DNA of 64,000 nt from Amycolatopsis thermalba (GTDB lineage: Bacteria; Actinomycetota; Actinomycetes; Mycobacteriales; Pseudonocardiaceae): NCBI RefSeq assembly GCF_003385215.1, contig NZ_PQHW01000029.1, forward strand, positions 1-64,000, written 5' to 3'. A program made the translations under genes and the position numbers. The notes beneath the pieces were generated by a model, which was not told the origin of the DNA, ran no database searches, and was given only the letters and a program-made list of their open reading frames with translations. Shown here piece after piece: positions 15,487-24,300 of the stretch. Position 1 is the first letter of the stretch; the number at the start of each line of letters is the position of its first letter.

Positions 15487-16664
15487 CCACGATCGACATC
15501 CCCGAGGGGTCGCTGTTCGGGCTGGACAACCTGCCCTACGGCGTGTTCTCCACGCGCGGGAGTGCACCGCGGGTCGGCGTGCGGGTCGGCGATTCGGTGG
15601 TCGACCTGGCGGTGGCCCTGGGCGACGAGGTGTTCGCGCGGCCGTCGCTGAACGCGTTCATGGCGCAGGGGTACGACCGGTGGGTCGAGGTGCGGTCGCG
15701 GATTTCTGCGCTGGTCGCCGGGGACGTGCCCGCGGAGGCGGTGTTCGGAGTGTCCGAAGTGGAGCTGCACCTGCCCGTCGAGGTCGCGGACTACGTGGAC
15801 TTCTACGCGTCCGAGCACCACGCGTCCAACCTGGGGCGGCTGTTCCGGCCGGACGCCGAGCCGCTGATGCCGAACTGGAAGCACCTGCCGGTGGGCTACC
15901 ACGGGCGGGCCGGGACGGTCGTGGTGTCGGGGACGGACATCGTGCGGCCGTGCGGGCAGCGGAAGGCGCCGGACGAGCCGTCGCCGACGTTCGGGGAGTG
16001 CCGCCGGCTGGACATCGAGGCCGAGCTGGGGTTCATCGTCGGCGTGCCGTCCGAGCTGGGGACCGCGGTGCCGACGGAGGACTTCGCGAAGCACGTGTTC
16101 GGCGCGGTGCTGGTGAACGACTGGTCGGCGCGGGACATCCAGGCCTGGGAGTACGTCCCGCTGGGCCCGTTCCTGGGCAAGAGCTTCGCCACGTCGATCT
16201 CGCCGTGGGTGGTGCCGCTGCTGGCGCTGGAGGCCGCGCGCGTGCCGACGCCGGAGCAGTCGCCGGTGCCGTTGCCGTACCTGCGGGAAAGCGAGCCGTG
16301 GGGGCTGGACGTCGCGTTGTCGGTGTCGTGGAACGGGCAGGAGGTCAGCCGCCCGCCGTACCGGGAGATGTACTGGTCACCGGCGCAGATGCTGGCGCAC
16401 CTGACGGTCAACGGCGCGTCGTCGCGCACGGGCGACCTGTACGCCTCGGGCACGATCTCCGGCCCGGCGAAGGACCAGCGGGGCGCGTTCATCGAGCTGA
16501 CCTGGGGCGGCAAGGAGCCGGTCACGGTCAACGGCGAGGAGCGGACGTTCCTCCTGGACGGCGACGAGGTGGTCATCTCGGCCACCGCCCCGGGCCAGGC
16601 GGGCCGCATCGGCTTCGGCGAGGTGCGGGGCCGGATCCGGCCGGCCACGGAGGCCAAGCGCTGA
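15483..16664 (+). CDS. fahA: Fumarylacetoacetase
   Basis: A 393-residue fumarylacetoacetase, which splits fumarylacetoacetate into fumarate and acetoacetate as the last step of tyrosine catabolism. It has the SH3-like N-terminal domain (LFGLDNLPYGVFSTRG) and the FAH catalytic core, with YVDFYASEHHASNLG (catalytic His), PVGYHGRAG, LDIEAELGFIVG (metal Glu residues), VNDWSARDIQAWEYVPLGPFLGKSFATSISPWVV and SSRTGDLYASGTISG. The GTG start overlaps the preceding stop. A GC-rich hairpin follows six bases after the stop. Confidence 0.95.
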   Translation: MTTIDIPEGSLFGLDNLPYGVFSTRGSAPRVGVRVGDSVVDLAVALGDEVFARPSLNAFMAQGYDRWVEVRSRISALVAGDVPAEAVFGVSEVELHLPVEVADYVDFYASEHHASNLGRLFRPDAEPLMPNWKHLPVGYHGRAGTVVVSGTDIVRPCGQRKAPDEPSPTFGECRRLDIEAELGFIVGVPSELGTAVPTEDFAKHVFGAVLVNDWSARDIQAWEYVPLGPFLGKSFATSISPWVVPLLALEAARVPTPEQSPVPLPYLRESEPWGLDVALSVSWNGQEVSRPPYREMYWSPAQMLAHLTVNGASSRTGDLYASGTISGPAKDQRGAFIELTWGGKEPVTVNGEERTFLLDGDEVVISATAPGQAGRIGFGEVRGRIRPATEAKR

Positions 16665-16669
16665 GGCGA

Positions 16670-16697
16670 GGGCACCCCGGCTCGCGCTGGGGTGCCT
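16670..16697 (+). terminator. Hairpin terminator after fahA
   Basis: GGCACCCC (16671-16678) pairs with GGGGTGCC (16689-16696) around a 10-base loop, extended by one G-U pair. There is no T-run, as is common in high-G+C actinobacteria. Confidence 0.6.
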
Positions 16698-16852
16698 CCC
16701 GGCGGTGACCGCTCGATTCACCCGGATCAACGGAAACGGTTGAGCTCCCAGGCGTCCGGCAGCGGCCGGCCGGTGCTCGTGACGGCGGTCACAGTCACCA
16801 CCGATCCGGGCGAATTCGGCGCGGCACCAATACTCGCGGGCCTCCGTGGCGA

Positions 16853-18433
16853 ATGCCGAGTATGGCTGAGACCGGAACACCGCCGCAGGCACCGTCCGCT
16901 CCACCCGAACGGGTGCGGCTGAGAGCGTGGGTGGCCGCGCTGTGCGGCGTGCTGGCGCTGGTCGCGGCGCTGGCGGCCGGGCACCTCGTCGCCGGGTTGA
17001 TCGCGGTGAACGCCTCGCCGTACCTGGCGGTGGGCAACGGCGCGATCGATCTGACGCCGGTGGAGCTGAAGGACTTCGCCGTGCGCACGTTCGGCACCTA
17101 CGACAAGCTGGTGCTCCTGGCCGGCATGGCGCTGGTGCTGGTCGTGGTGTCCGCGCTGGCGGGGCTGGCCTCGCGCCGTTCGGTGTGGCCGGGCGCGGTG
17201 GTGATCACCTTGTTCGGTGTCGTCGGCATCGTCGCGGTCGCCGCCCGGCCCGACCTCGGCGCGGCGGCTCTGCTGGCACCGCTGGTGAGCCTGATAGCCG
17301 GCGCCGCGGTGTTCGTGGCGCTGCACCGCGCCGCCCGTCCCCGGGCGGTTTCCGCCGCTACGGGCACGTCGCGGCGGGCGTTCCTGACCACCGGGGCCGG
17401 CGTGGTGGTGGGCTCGGCTCTGGCCGGGGTGGGCGGTCAGGCACTGGCCGGCTCGAAGAACGCGGCGGCGTCGCGGGCGGCGGTCGGCCCGCTCGTCCCC
17501 GCGCGGACGGCACCGGCCATCCCGGCCGGCGCCGATTTCGCCGGGCTCGGCACCCCGTCGTTCCTGACGCCGAACCCCGAGTTCTACCGGGTGGACACGG
17601 CGCTGACCGTGCCGCAGGTGCGCGCCGAGGACTGGTCGCTGCGGGTGCACGGCATGGTCGGGCGCGAGCGGCGGTACAGCTACCAGGACATCCGCGACCG
17701 CCCCCTGGTCGAACGCACGATCACGATGACGTGCGTGTCCAATGAGGTCGGTGGTCCCTACGTGTCGACCGCGAACTTCATCGGCATCGACCTGGCCGAT
17801 CTGCTCGAGGAGGCCGGTGTCCAGCCGGGCGCGGAGCAGTTGTTCGCCACCAGTGTGGACGGCTGGACCTCCGGTACACCCGTGCCGGCGGCCCTGGACC
17901 GCGAGCGCGGCGGGATGCTCGCGCTGGGCATGAACGGCGAGCCGCTGCCCCTGGAGCACGGGTTTCCGGCGCGCCTGGTCATTCCCGGCTTGTACGGGTA
18001 CGTGTCGGCCACCAAGTGGGTCGTCGATCTGGAGGTCACCACCTGGCGGGCGCGGCGGGCGTACTGGCTCAACCGCGGCTGGGGCGAGCAGGCGCCGATC
18101 AAGACCCAGTCGCGCATCGACTTCCCCAAGGGTTTCGCCACCCTTCCGGCCGGAACGGTGCGCATCTCCGGGGTGGCGTGGGCGCAGCACACCGGCGTCG
18201 CCCGCGTCGAGGTGCGCGTGAACAACGGACCCTGGCAGGACGCGACGCTGTCCCGTGAGGTCAATGTGGACACCTGGCGGATGTGGTACGCCGAGATCAC
18301 GGTTCCCGCGGGCACCCATCAGGTGAGCTGCCGGGCAACCGACCGATCGGGCTACACGCAGACGCAGGAGCGCGCCGGCACCGTTCCCGACGGCGCGACC
18401 GGCTGGCACACGATCTCCTTCACCGCCAAATAA
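16853..18433 (+). CDS. Membrane-anchored molybdopterin-dependent oxidoreductase
   Basis: A 526-residue protein in three parts. Residues about 24-165 contain four membrane helices. Residues about 172-205 look like a Tat-type segment (TSRRAFLTTGAGVVVG). Residues about 235-526 form a sulfite-oxidase-like molybdenum-cofactor domain with the metal-ligand Cys294 in TMTCVSNEVGG, GYVSATKWV and a C-terminal Ig-like dimerisation domain. The catalytic part should be outside the membrane. ATG 16853 or 16862 could be the start; neither has a clear RBS. It precedes a fasciclin lipoprotein gene, the same pairing seen in SigK regulons of related bacteria. The natural substrate is unknown; oxidised methionine or sulfite are candidates by family. 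Confidence 0.85.
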   Translation: MPSMAETGTPPQAPSAPPERVRLRAWVAALCGVLALVAALAAGHLVAGLIAVNASPYLAVGNGAIDLTPVELKDFAVRTFGTYDKLVLLAGMALVLVVVSALAGLASRRSVWPGAVVITLFGVVGIVAVAARPDLGAAALLAPLVSLIAGAAVFVALHRAARPRAVSAATGTSRRAFLTTGAGVVVGSALAGVGGQALAGSKNAAASRAAVGPLVPARTAPAIPAGADFAGLGTPSFLTPNPEFYRVDTALTVPQVRAEDWSLRVHGMVGRERRYSYQDIRDRPLVERTITMTCVSNEVGGPYVSTANFIGIDLADLLEEAGVQPGAEQLFATSVDGWTSGTPVPAALDRERGGMLALGMNGEPLPLEHGFPARLVIPGLYGYVSATKWVVDLEVTTWRARRAYWLNRGWGEQAPIKTQSRIDFPKGFATLPAGTVRISGVAWAQHTGVARVEVRVNNGPWQDATLSREVNVDTWRMWYAEITVPAGTHQVSCRATDRSGYTQTQERAGTVPDGATGWHTISFTAK

Positions 18434-18453
18434 AAAAAAGATCGAACCCGGTC

Positions 18454-18480
18454 CAATCCGGAACCCGGGCACCGCCGAAT
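18454..18480 (+). promoter_or_regulatory. SigK-like promoter candidate before fasciclin gene
   Basis: CAATCC (18454-18459) and CCGAAT (18475-18480) lie 15 bases apart, 68 bases before the fasciclin start. The mycobacterial SigK promoter is described as CCATCC and CCGAAT; the -10 matches fully and the -35 in five of six, with a spacer one or two bases short. SigK regulates fasciclin genes in mycobacteria. Recognition here is inference. Confidence 0.4.
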
Positions 18481-18547
18481 ACCCGATGACAGCAGGGCGC
18501 GCATCCACTCGCGTGGCCCCGCCAATCCCGAAATGGAGTGATTCCTC

Positions 18548-19216
18548 GTGAAGACTGCCCGCTACGCCGGAGCCGGCCTCGCCGCCGCCGCGATGTTCTC
18601 CCTCGCCGCCTGCGGCAGCAGCGGTGACGACTCCGCCTCCAGCCCGAGCAGCCCCACCACGGCGCCCTCGGGCTCGATGTCCGCGCCGATGACCAGCGGC
18701 GCGGCCACCGGTGTGACCACCAACGCCGACGTGTTCGGTCCGGCCTGTGGCCAGCTGCCGCAGGGCAACGCGCCGGGCTCGCTGGACTCGATGGGCCCGC
18801 AGCCGGTGGCCAGCGCGGCCTCCACCAACCCGCTGCTGACCAAACTGGTCGCCGCGGTCAAGGCGACCAACCTGGTCGACACCCTCAACAGCCAGGAAGC
18901 CATCACGGTGTTCGCCCCGGCGGACAGCGCCTTCCAGGCCCTGGGTGACGCGAAGTTCAACGAGCTGGCCCAGAACCCGTCCCAGCTCGCCCCGATCCTG
19001 CAGTACCACGTGCTGCCGCAGCGCTACGACGCCAAGGGCCTGCAGGACGCCGCCACGGCCCAGACGCTCAACACCGACGGCGGCTCCGTCAAGATCGCCG
19101 GCAGCGGCGAGAACATGACCGTCAACGGCGCCAAGGTGCTGTGCGGCAACATCCCCACCAAGAACGCGACGGTCTTCGTCATCGACACCGTCCTCACCCC
19201 GGGCACGAACAAGTAA
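18548..19216 (+). CDS. Fasciclin domain lipoprotein (MPT83-like)
   Basis: The 222-residue protein begins with a lipoprotein signal ending in LAAC at residue about 22, followed by a flexible Ser/Thr/Pro linker. Residues about 85-220 form one fasciclin (FAS1) domain: NPLLTKLVAAVKATNLVDTLNSQEAITVFAPADSAF with TVFAP as hallmark, LQYHVLPQRY, and VLCGNIPTKNATVFVIDTVLTP at the end. It resembles mycobacterial MPT70/MPT83 and should be displayed on the cell surface. The GTG is preceded by a weak GGAG. A strong hairpin ends the transcript. Confidence 0.92.
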   Translation: MKTARYAGAGLAAAAMFSLAACGSSGDDSASSPSSPTTAPSGSMSAPMTSGAATGVTTNADVFGPACGQLPQGNAPGSLDSMGPQPVASAASTNPLLTKLVAAVKATNLVDTLNSQEAITVFAPADSAFQALGDAKFNELAQNPSQLAPILQYHVLPQRYDAKGLQDAATAQTLNTDGGSVKIAGSGENMTVNGAKVLCGNIPTKNATVFVIDTVLTPGTNK

Positions 19217-19236
19217 GAACCGGCAGTACCACTCCG

Positions 19237-19267
19237 AGCCCGGACCGCCCTCACGGCGGTCCGGGCT
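19237..19267 (+). terminator. Strong hairpin terminator after fasciclin gene
   Basis: AGCCCGGACCGCC (19237-19249) pairs perfectly with GGCGGTCCGGGCT (19255-19267) over a five-base loop, 20 bases after the fasciclin stop. It also faces the end of the convergent EACC1 gene. Confidence 0.85.
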
Positions 19268-19345
19268 TCGGTCATGTCCGGGACCAGCGTCTGGCACCGC
19301 TTCCCGGCGAACCGCCGATGCCCCTCCGAGCGCGGCCGTTGCTGA

Positions 19346-19735
19346 TCAGTTCTGGCGGTCCTGCCGAACTGCGGTCATGAACGCGTCCACCAGTTGCTGT
19401 TGCTGCGCGGGTTCGGCGTCGGACAGTTCCAGGACGTGGTCATCGATGGTGATGCTCACCCGGCGGCCCCGCCCCCGAGTGATCCACCCTCTCACGATCT
19501 GGGTGAGCCCCGTCAGCGCGGCGCTCAGCACCGCCGAGTCGGCGAGGGCGACCACCAGGCCGCCGACGCTGTCCACGCTTCCTTTGGCGCCAGCGGGGGC
19601 ATGTCCGTCGCGCGCATATTCGACGTCGTCGACGTCGGCAGCCAGGAGTTCGCTGCGGAGCAATCGGGTCAAACGTTCTCGTTCTTCGAGATCGCCGTCC
19701 TCGGCCTCGACCTGCACCACCGCACGCACCAGCAC
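19346..19735 (-). CDS. Effector-associated constant component EACC1-like protein
   Basis: A 129-residue alpha/beta protein matching the EACC1 pattern. An N-terminal strand-helix unit is followed by APAGAKGSVDSVGGLVVALADSAVL, a membrane-like or buried helix, WITRGRGRRVSITIDDHVLELS, and a C-terminal helix with QQQQLVDAF. EACC1 proteins were described by comparative genomics as the constant part of actinobacterial conflict systems, coupled to caspase- or trypsin-type effectors. The GTG at 19735 has AAAGGA just upstream. It faces away from the caspase gene at 19842 with about 106 bp between them, so both probably share one control region. Confidence 0.75.
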   Translation of the reverse strand: MLVRAVVQVEAEDGDLEERERLTRLLRSELLAADVDDVEYARDGHAPAGAKGSVDSVGGLVVALADSAVLSAALTGLTQIVRGWITRGRGRRVSITIDDHVLELSDAEPAQQQQLVDAFMTAVRQDRQN

Positions 19736-19841
19736 GTCCTTTCATCCGGAACGACCCCAGGATGCCACAACCGGCAACGAGCTGATCACGGAACTTGTAC
19801 GATCGTCGGCGTTGACTGCTCGGAAGCGGAGGTTCGGCGCG

Positions 19842-21581
19842 GTGGGGGAGCGGAGGATCGGGCTGGTCATCACGACCGACACCTACGCCGACGAAACGTT
19901 CCGCCAGCTCGACGCGCCGAAGGCAGACGCTGAAGCGCTCCAGGCCGTCCTGGCGGACCCGCGCATCGGGAGGTACGACGTCACTCTGCTGCACAACGCA
20001 GCCGAGCATGAGGTCCGTATCGCGATCGACGACCTGTTCTCCGAAGCCCGGCCCGACGATCTGGTGCTGCTCTACGTCTCGGGGCACGGCGTGAAGGGCG
20101 ATGACGGCCGGCTGTATTTCGTCATGCGGAACTCGAACTCGCGGCGGCTTCAGTCTACCGCCATCGACGGGGACTGGGTGCGCGAGCAGATGGAGCGCAG
20201 CCGTTCCCGCCGCATCGTGGTGCTGCTGGACTGCTGCTACGCGGGTGCGTTCCTCGTGAATTCACGGCACAGGACGGGCGAGCGTGTCGACGTGGTGCCC
20301 CAGTTGCGCGGACGGGGCCGGGCGGTGATCACCTCGTCGTCCGCAGTGCAGTATTCGTATGAGGTCACCGCCGGTGCGACCCCGACCGTGACCGGGTCCG
20401 CGACACCGTCGATCTTCACCGGGGTGTTGGTCGAGGGCCTGCGCACCGGTGATGCCGACAAGGACAACGACGGCCTCGTTGATGTTGAGGAGTTGTACGA
20501 CTACGTCTACGACCACGTTCGACAGTCCGGTTCCCCCCAGCGACCGCAGGCCGAGTTCGGCATCGAGGGCACCCTGTACATCGCAGCTTCCCCGGTGCCG
20601 GGGACCAGCGGTTCTCATCCGGCCGACGTCGTCGACCTGGTCGCCGGCAATTCGAACCTGAAGCTGGCGCTGCTGGAGGGAATCGAGCTGCGTGGAGGGG
20701 CGGGCGAAGGTGACGAGGAGGTGCTCGCGCGCCTGGCCGGTGACCCCGAGCCGGCAGTGGCCGCGCGTGCTCGAGCATTGCTGACCGGGCCCTTGTGGGC
20801 GGGTGCCGATCCGCTGCCGGGAACCGAGGGCCACCCGATGCCGGGGCAATCAGGGCTGGTCGAGTGGGCGAGGACGACGGCTACGTCCTTGACGACGGGC
20901 GGTGCATCCGCGACGGCCGGCAGCAGAACGGCGGGAGATGAACTGGGTGCTGCGGCGGCATGCGCTGTCTTCGCCATCGGTGTGGTGGTCTGGTTCTTCA
21001 GCGTGCTCGCCCCGTTCGTGCTGGGAAGCGCGTTCGGTCGGATAACCGACCTCACGGGGCTCGGAATCGGCAACATCGCCGCGCTGGTCGTGAGCGTGTT
21101 CGTGGTCGGCCTTTCCTTGTCCGGTGTCGCGTCGTTCTGGTGGACCCAGGGGGACTTGGACATCTACCCCTCGCAACGACTACTTCCCGGCCTCCTCGTC
21201 GCTGGTTCCGCCTCGGCGGGTGTGATGGGCACCGGTTGGCTCGGCGCCGGTACAGTCACTCTGCTCGGGCTCGCGCTGGCGGGAGCGGTGTTCGCCGATT
21301 CCGAGGACGTCTTGGCGCCGGTTCCCGCGATTGCCCTGGCGCTCTTCACCGGGTTGTGTCTCGCCGTGTTCCCGTTGCCGGTTCCCCTGTGGGCGATCGT
21401 GCTGGGCATCGCGGCTGTCGCGGGTACCACCGCTGCCACGGTCGAGTTCGCTAGAATGTACTGGACGCTCTGCTTCATCATCTGCGGACTGATGGCGTAC
21501 CTGCATGTGCAGCAACCGCACTGGCGGTGGCTGGATGAGCTGGGCCGAACCGTGATGAACTGGTTGGTCTGGCGATTCTGA
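19842..21581 (+). CDS. Caspase-like protease with C-terminal membrane domain
   Basis: A 579-residue protein. Residues about 5-255 are a caspase-fold peptidase with the catalytic His82 in YVSGHGVKGDDG and the Cys pair in LLDCCYAGAF (Cys132 aligns with the nucleophile), followed by a calcium-loop-like DADKDNDGLVDVEEL. A short alpha-helical stretch (280-340) leads to about seven hydrophobic helices from residue 370 to the end. GTG 19842 is preferred because GGAGG lies nine bases upstream; a TTG 30 bases earlier is possible. With the adjacent EACC1 gene this fits a regulated-death or defence module whose protease is held at the membrane. No sensor or nucleotide switch is seen beside it. Confidence 0.82.
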   Translation: MGERRIGLVITTDTYADETFRQLDAPKADAEALQAVLADPRIGRYDVTLLHNAAEHEVRIAIDDLFSEARPDDLVLLYVSGHGVKGDDGRLYFVMRNSNSRRLQSTAIDGDWVREQMERSRSRRIVVLLDCCYAGAFLVNSRHRTGERVDVVPQLRGRGRAVITSSSAVQYSYEVTAGATPTVTGSATPSIFTGVLVEGLRTGDADKDNDGLVDVEELYDYVYDHVRQSGSPQRPQAEFGIEGTLYIAASPVPGTSGSHPADVVDLVAGNSNLKLALLEGIELRGGAGEGDEEVLARLAGDPEPAVAARARALLTGPLWAGADPLPGTEGHPMPGQSGLVEWARTTATSLTTGGASATAGSRTAGDELGAAAACAVFAIGVVVWFFSVLAPFVLGSAFGRITDLTGLGIGNIAALVVSVFVVGLSLSGVASFWWTQGDLDIYPSQRLLPGLLVAGSASAGVMGTGWLGAGTVTLLGLALAGAVFADSEDVLAPVPAIALALFTGLCLAVFPLPVPLWAIVLGIAAVAGTTAATVEFARMYWTLCFIICGLMAYLHVQQPHWRWLDELGRTVMNWLVWRF

Positions 21582-21620
21582 TGTCGTGCACCTTGGTGTT
21601 GGTCCACTGTCTCATCTCCG

Positions 21621-22013
21621 GACCTCGCTACGGAGGCGACGCTGGCCCTGATGCCGGATCTGGCGAAATACGCTTGGTCAGCTCTGCCGCGGAACGAAGA
21701 CGTCCACTTCGAACAGGTGCACCTGCTCGCCCGAGCGGTCCGCTACCTGGCCATGTCGGTGCGGTGACTGGATGCCACGAGTGACGACGAAGCCGACCAG
21801 CCTGCGCGGATCCGCTGCGCCCCGTCGCTCGAATCTGCATTCGACAGCGCCGCGCAGAGCATGCTCGACGCCGCATCCCGTCTCGAACGCGCCCGGGATC
21901 TGCTGCTGGGACAGGAGCCACCGGTCGACGGCGAGGACGAGCAGACCGAGCCAGTGGACTCGCTCGGTGCCGGCAACGAGGAGTCGGCCGCAACCAAGCG
22001 GACCTGGCGGTGA
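21621..22013 (+). pseudogene. Remnant gene with internal stop
   Basis: One frame reads as real protein from 21621 (DLATEATLALMPDLAKYAWSALP, HLLARAVRYLAMSVR). It meets a TGA at 21765 and continues in the same frame as an acidic helical tail (ESAFDSAAQSMLDAASRLERARDLLLG) to a stop at 22011. No start or RBS is present at the 5' end. Family unknown. Readthrough is conceivable, but neighbouring remnants are also broken. Confidence 0.5.
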
Positions 22014-22346
22014 CCGACGCTTCCGCTGCGTTCACCACCCTCGGCGTGGCGCTGATGCCCAGTGGAGCCCTCGTGCAGGTGATGAAGGCGATGCAGCCGC
22101 AACCCGACCATCGCCGAGGTGTTCAACGGCCGAGCGGAGGAGGCGATCCCCTTGGCCTGGGTGCACGAGCACTGGGCGAAGACCTGCCCCATGGCTGCCC
22201 GCCTGCCGACGACCGAATTCGCCGAGCTGTTGAGGCTGCACGGCGTACTTCCCGAATGGACAAGGAGCGGTCGGAACATGTCCGCGGCTGCCTCAGCCCC
22301 GGACACCGCCCCGCTCTACCTGGGTTACGGCAACGCCTGCCTGTGA
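22010..22346 (+). pseudogene. Frameshifted remnant gene
   Basis: A GTG at 22010 overlaps the preceding stop and opens VTDASAAFTTLGVALMPSG...KAMQP. Near 22100 the sense jumps by one frame to IAEVFNGRAEEAIPLAWVHEHW, FAELLRLHGVLPEW and a stop at 22346. The overlap with the previous remnant suggests a former operon. I cannot name the family. Confidence 0.5.
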
Positions 22347-22600
22347 TTACGCCCGGAATAGGGGCTTCTACGGCTGGTACGCACGTGGGCGCTCAGGTGG
22401 CTTGTGAAGTAGCGCGAAGCGGCGGAACTTGGCCGGAGGTCGCGGATCCAGGCAGCAGTGCTCCGGAAACGGTGTGCGTACGAAGAGCTGAGGCATGCTG
22501 CAGCAGGAGTCCGGTCGCACGTCCCCGTCGATTTGCCCAGAAGCGCTTGGGCCGCCGGGCATTTGGCAGGCGCGGGGACCTCGGCGGCGGTTCTGACCAT

Positions 22601-22836
22601 GGCAACTACGTGCAGCGACGTGACCAACTCATCGAAGCGCATCGGCAGCGGGTGCTCGAGCTGTCGGTGCCGTTACTCGCCGCCGTGGACCGCATACGTT
22701 GGTCATCGACGCGATCGGTGCCGGCGAAGTCGACGCTGAGGTCTCGCGGCATTGGGCGTCCGGCGGGGCTCATGGCGTCGTCAGCTACGCCACCGTGGCG
22801 ACCGAGCTCGGCGCCGTTCTGGGCATGGCGTTCTGA
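22601..22836 (+). pseudogene. Frameshifted C-terminal gene remnant
   Basis: GNYVQRRDQLIEAHRQRVLE and LSVPLLAAVDR are read from 22601 to about 22696. The sense then shifts frame to TLVIDAIGAGEVDAEVSRHW, VVSYATVATELGAVLG and a stop at 22836. The fragment looks like the end of a regulator or ATPase-type protein, but the family is not recognisable. Confidence 0.45.
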
Positions 22837-23245
22837 AGAACTGCAGTTGCCCAGGACGTGGCGTCTCGACCAGCTGGCGAGGTCCCGTCGGGCCTGCTGT
22901 CGCTGGCGTCGGCAGGCGTGGCCGTCAAGAGTTGATCGCACGCGGTTCCGATCGGCCTGTCGACACCGGCGGCTGGCCGCTTTGGCTTCCCGGACGTACT
23001 AGGGATCGACCCTGTTGTGCGTCGTCGCATGCGGTCACGCCGACCAACCGTCCCCGAGTTGTTCCGGGCCACTCACCGGACCAGCCCGGGGCAAGCCGGC
23101 GGGGGGTGGGTGGCGAATCACCTGTAGGCCGCTACGAACCGGGTGTCCACCGTTCGGCACCGCGGTAGCGACTCCAGCCCCTCAGCGGAACCGCCATGTC
23201 CATCGTCATCCAGCCGTGTCCCCCGTCCGCTCGGTACTACTCCGA

Positions 23246-23431
23246 GGTACTGGCCTGCCGGTCCTCGCCGATCCCCTGACCGGCGAGGTCAACCACCAGC
23301 TCGTCCGCTCGATGCTCGTCGCGCCCATCGTCGCCCTGCCCGGGCAGTGGCTGGTCCCGCCGCCGGCCGGGCGGTGCCTGCCGCCGTGGGCCGCCGTCGT
23401 CGGGGCCGTGCGCCGGACCGGGTCCTGGTGA
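23246..23431 (+). pseudogene. Short gene-tail remnant; rest of 22837-23458 empty
   Basis: A frame with good codon bias reads GTGLPVLADPLTGEVNHQLV, APIVALPGQWLVPP and stops at 23431. It lacks a start. The rest of 22837-23458 shows no supportable gene, and its base use is less GC-biased by codon position than the flanks. Confidence 0.4.
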
Positions 23432-23458
23432 CACACCGGACGATCGCCGGCCAACCGC

Positions 23459-24175
23459 TCAGCCGAGGAACACCATCGCGGCCGCGGGATTGGTGGGCTG
23501 CACGGAGCCCGGCGCGGGTTCGGCGGTGATGGCGACGCGGTTGGTGTCCGGGGGCAGCGCGACGAGCAGCGGCTGCCACTGGTGGGGGGTCTCGGCGGTG
23601 AGCACACCGGCCGACCGCGCGCCGGACGGCCCCAGGAGCCAGACCTGGTAGGTGCGAGCCGGATCGAGGGGCGGCAAGCCCGCCAGCACCACCGCCTTGC
23701 CGTGGAGGCGGGACGCCACGACCCGGGCCCGGTCCGTGTGGCCGGAGTCGTACCGCGTGGCCGCGTCCGGGGCGCCGAGCACCGTGTTGACCTCGCTCAG
23801 GTGCTGCTGCGCGGCGGCGAACTCGTCGCGTTGCTGGCCGGCCGTCTGGATGCCGAGCCCCACGGCCACCATCGCCGCCGCGGCGGTGGCCAGGACCGCG
23901 GCGCGGGCCATCCGGCGAGCCGTGCGCCGGGACGGCCACGACCGCGGCGCGGACTGGCGCACCCGGGCGACGCTGCGGAGAACCAGCCCCTTCATGCCAG
24001 GGGGTGGGGTTCGGGCGGCCGCGGCGGCCAGCCGGGCGGCGGTCGTGCGGAACCCGGCGACCTCGGCCTGGCACGCGGGGCAGCCGACGAGGTGTTCCTC
24101 GAAGCGCGCGAGCTCTTCGGGAGGGAGCGCATCCAGGGCGTAGGCGCCGGAAAGCGCGTGCAGGTGGCCGGTCAC
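23459..24175 (-). CDS. rskA: RskA-type anti-sigma factor (orphan)
   Basis: The 238-residue protein is a membrane anti-sigma factor of the RskA family. Residues 1-50 hold the zinc-type sigma-binding domain with LSGAYALDALPPEELARFEEHL and CPAC. One membrane helix lies near residues 95-118. The rest is the extracytoplasmic RskA domain (VVLAGLPPLDPARTYQVWLLGPSGARSAGVL). GAAAGGA stands six bases before the GTG. In mycobacteria and relatives rskA sits directly beside sigK. Here the next gene is a truncated cyclopropane synthase and no sigma factor is found within several kilobases, so its partner must be elsewhere or lost. Confidence 0.88.
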   Translation of the reverse strand: MTGHLHALSGAYALDALPPEELARFEEHLVGCPACQAEVAGFRTTAARLAAAAARTPPPGMKGLVLRSVARVRQSAPRSWPSRRTARRMARAAVLATAAAAMVAVGLGIQTAGQQRDEFAAAQQHLSEVNTVLGAPDAATRYDSGHTDRARVVASRLHGKAVVLAGLPPLDPARTYQVWLLGPSGARSAGVLTAETPHQWQPLLVALPPDTNRVAITAEPAPGSVQPTNPAAAMVFLG

Positions 24176-24300
24176 GTCGGTCCTTTCGCGTCGGTCTGCC
24201 ACGGCAGCAGGGAGACCACCACCGGTTTTCGCGATTCGGTGCCGCGGCCGCCCCGGATTGCCGGTGTTCCCCGCTCGCCCTCCCCGGTGTCGCGCGCGGT

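Noticed and set aside
18430-18450. A-rich run after the molybdopterin oxidoreductase as an intrinsic terminator
   Set aside because: The short A8 run on the plus strand follows the stop directly without a preceding hairpin; a terminator would need a T-run on this strand.
19770-19820. ECF sigma promoter (GGAAC with GTT) in the EACC1-caspase gap
   Set aside because: The spacing between GGAAC and GTT is about two bases shorter than known ECF promoters and no second match supports it.
21765-21767. Selenocysteine or programmed readthrough at the in-frame TGA
   Set aside because: No SECIS-like hairpin is evident after it and neighbouring fragments are broken by frameshifts, so decay is the simpler explanation.
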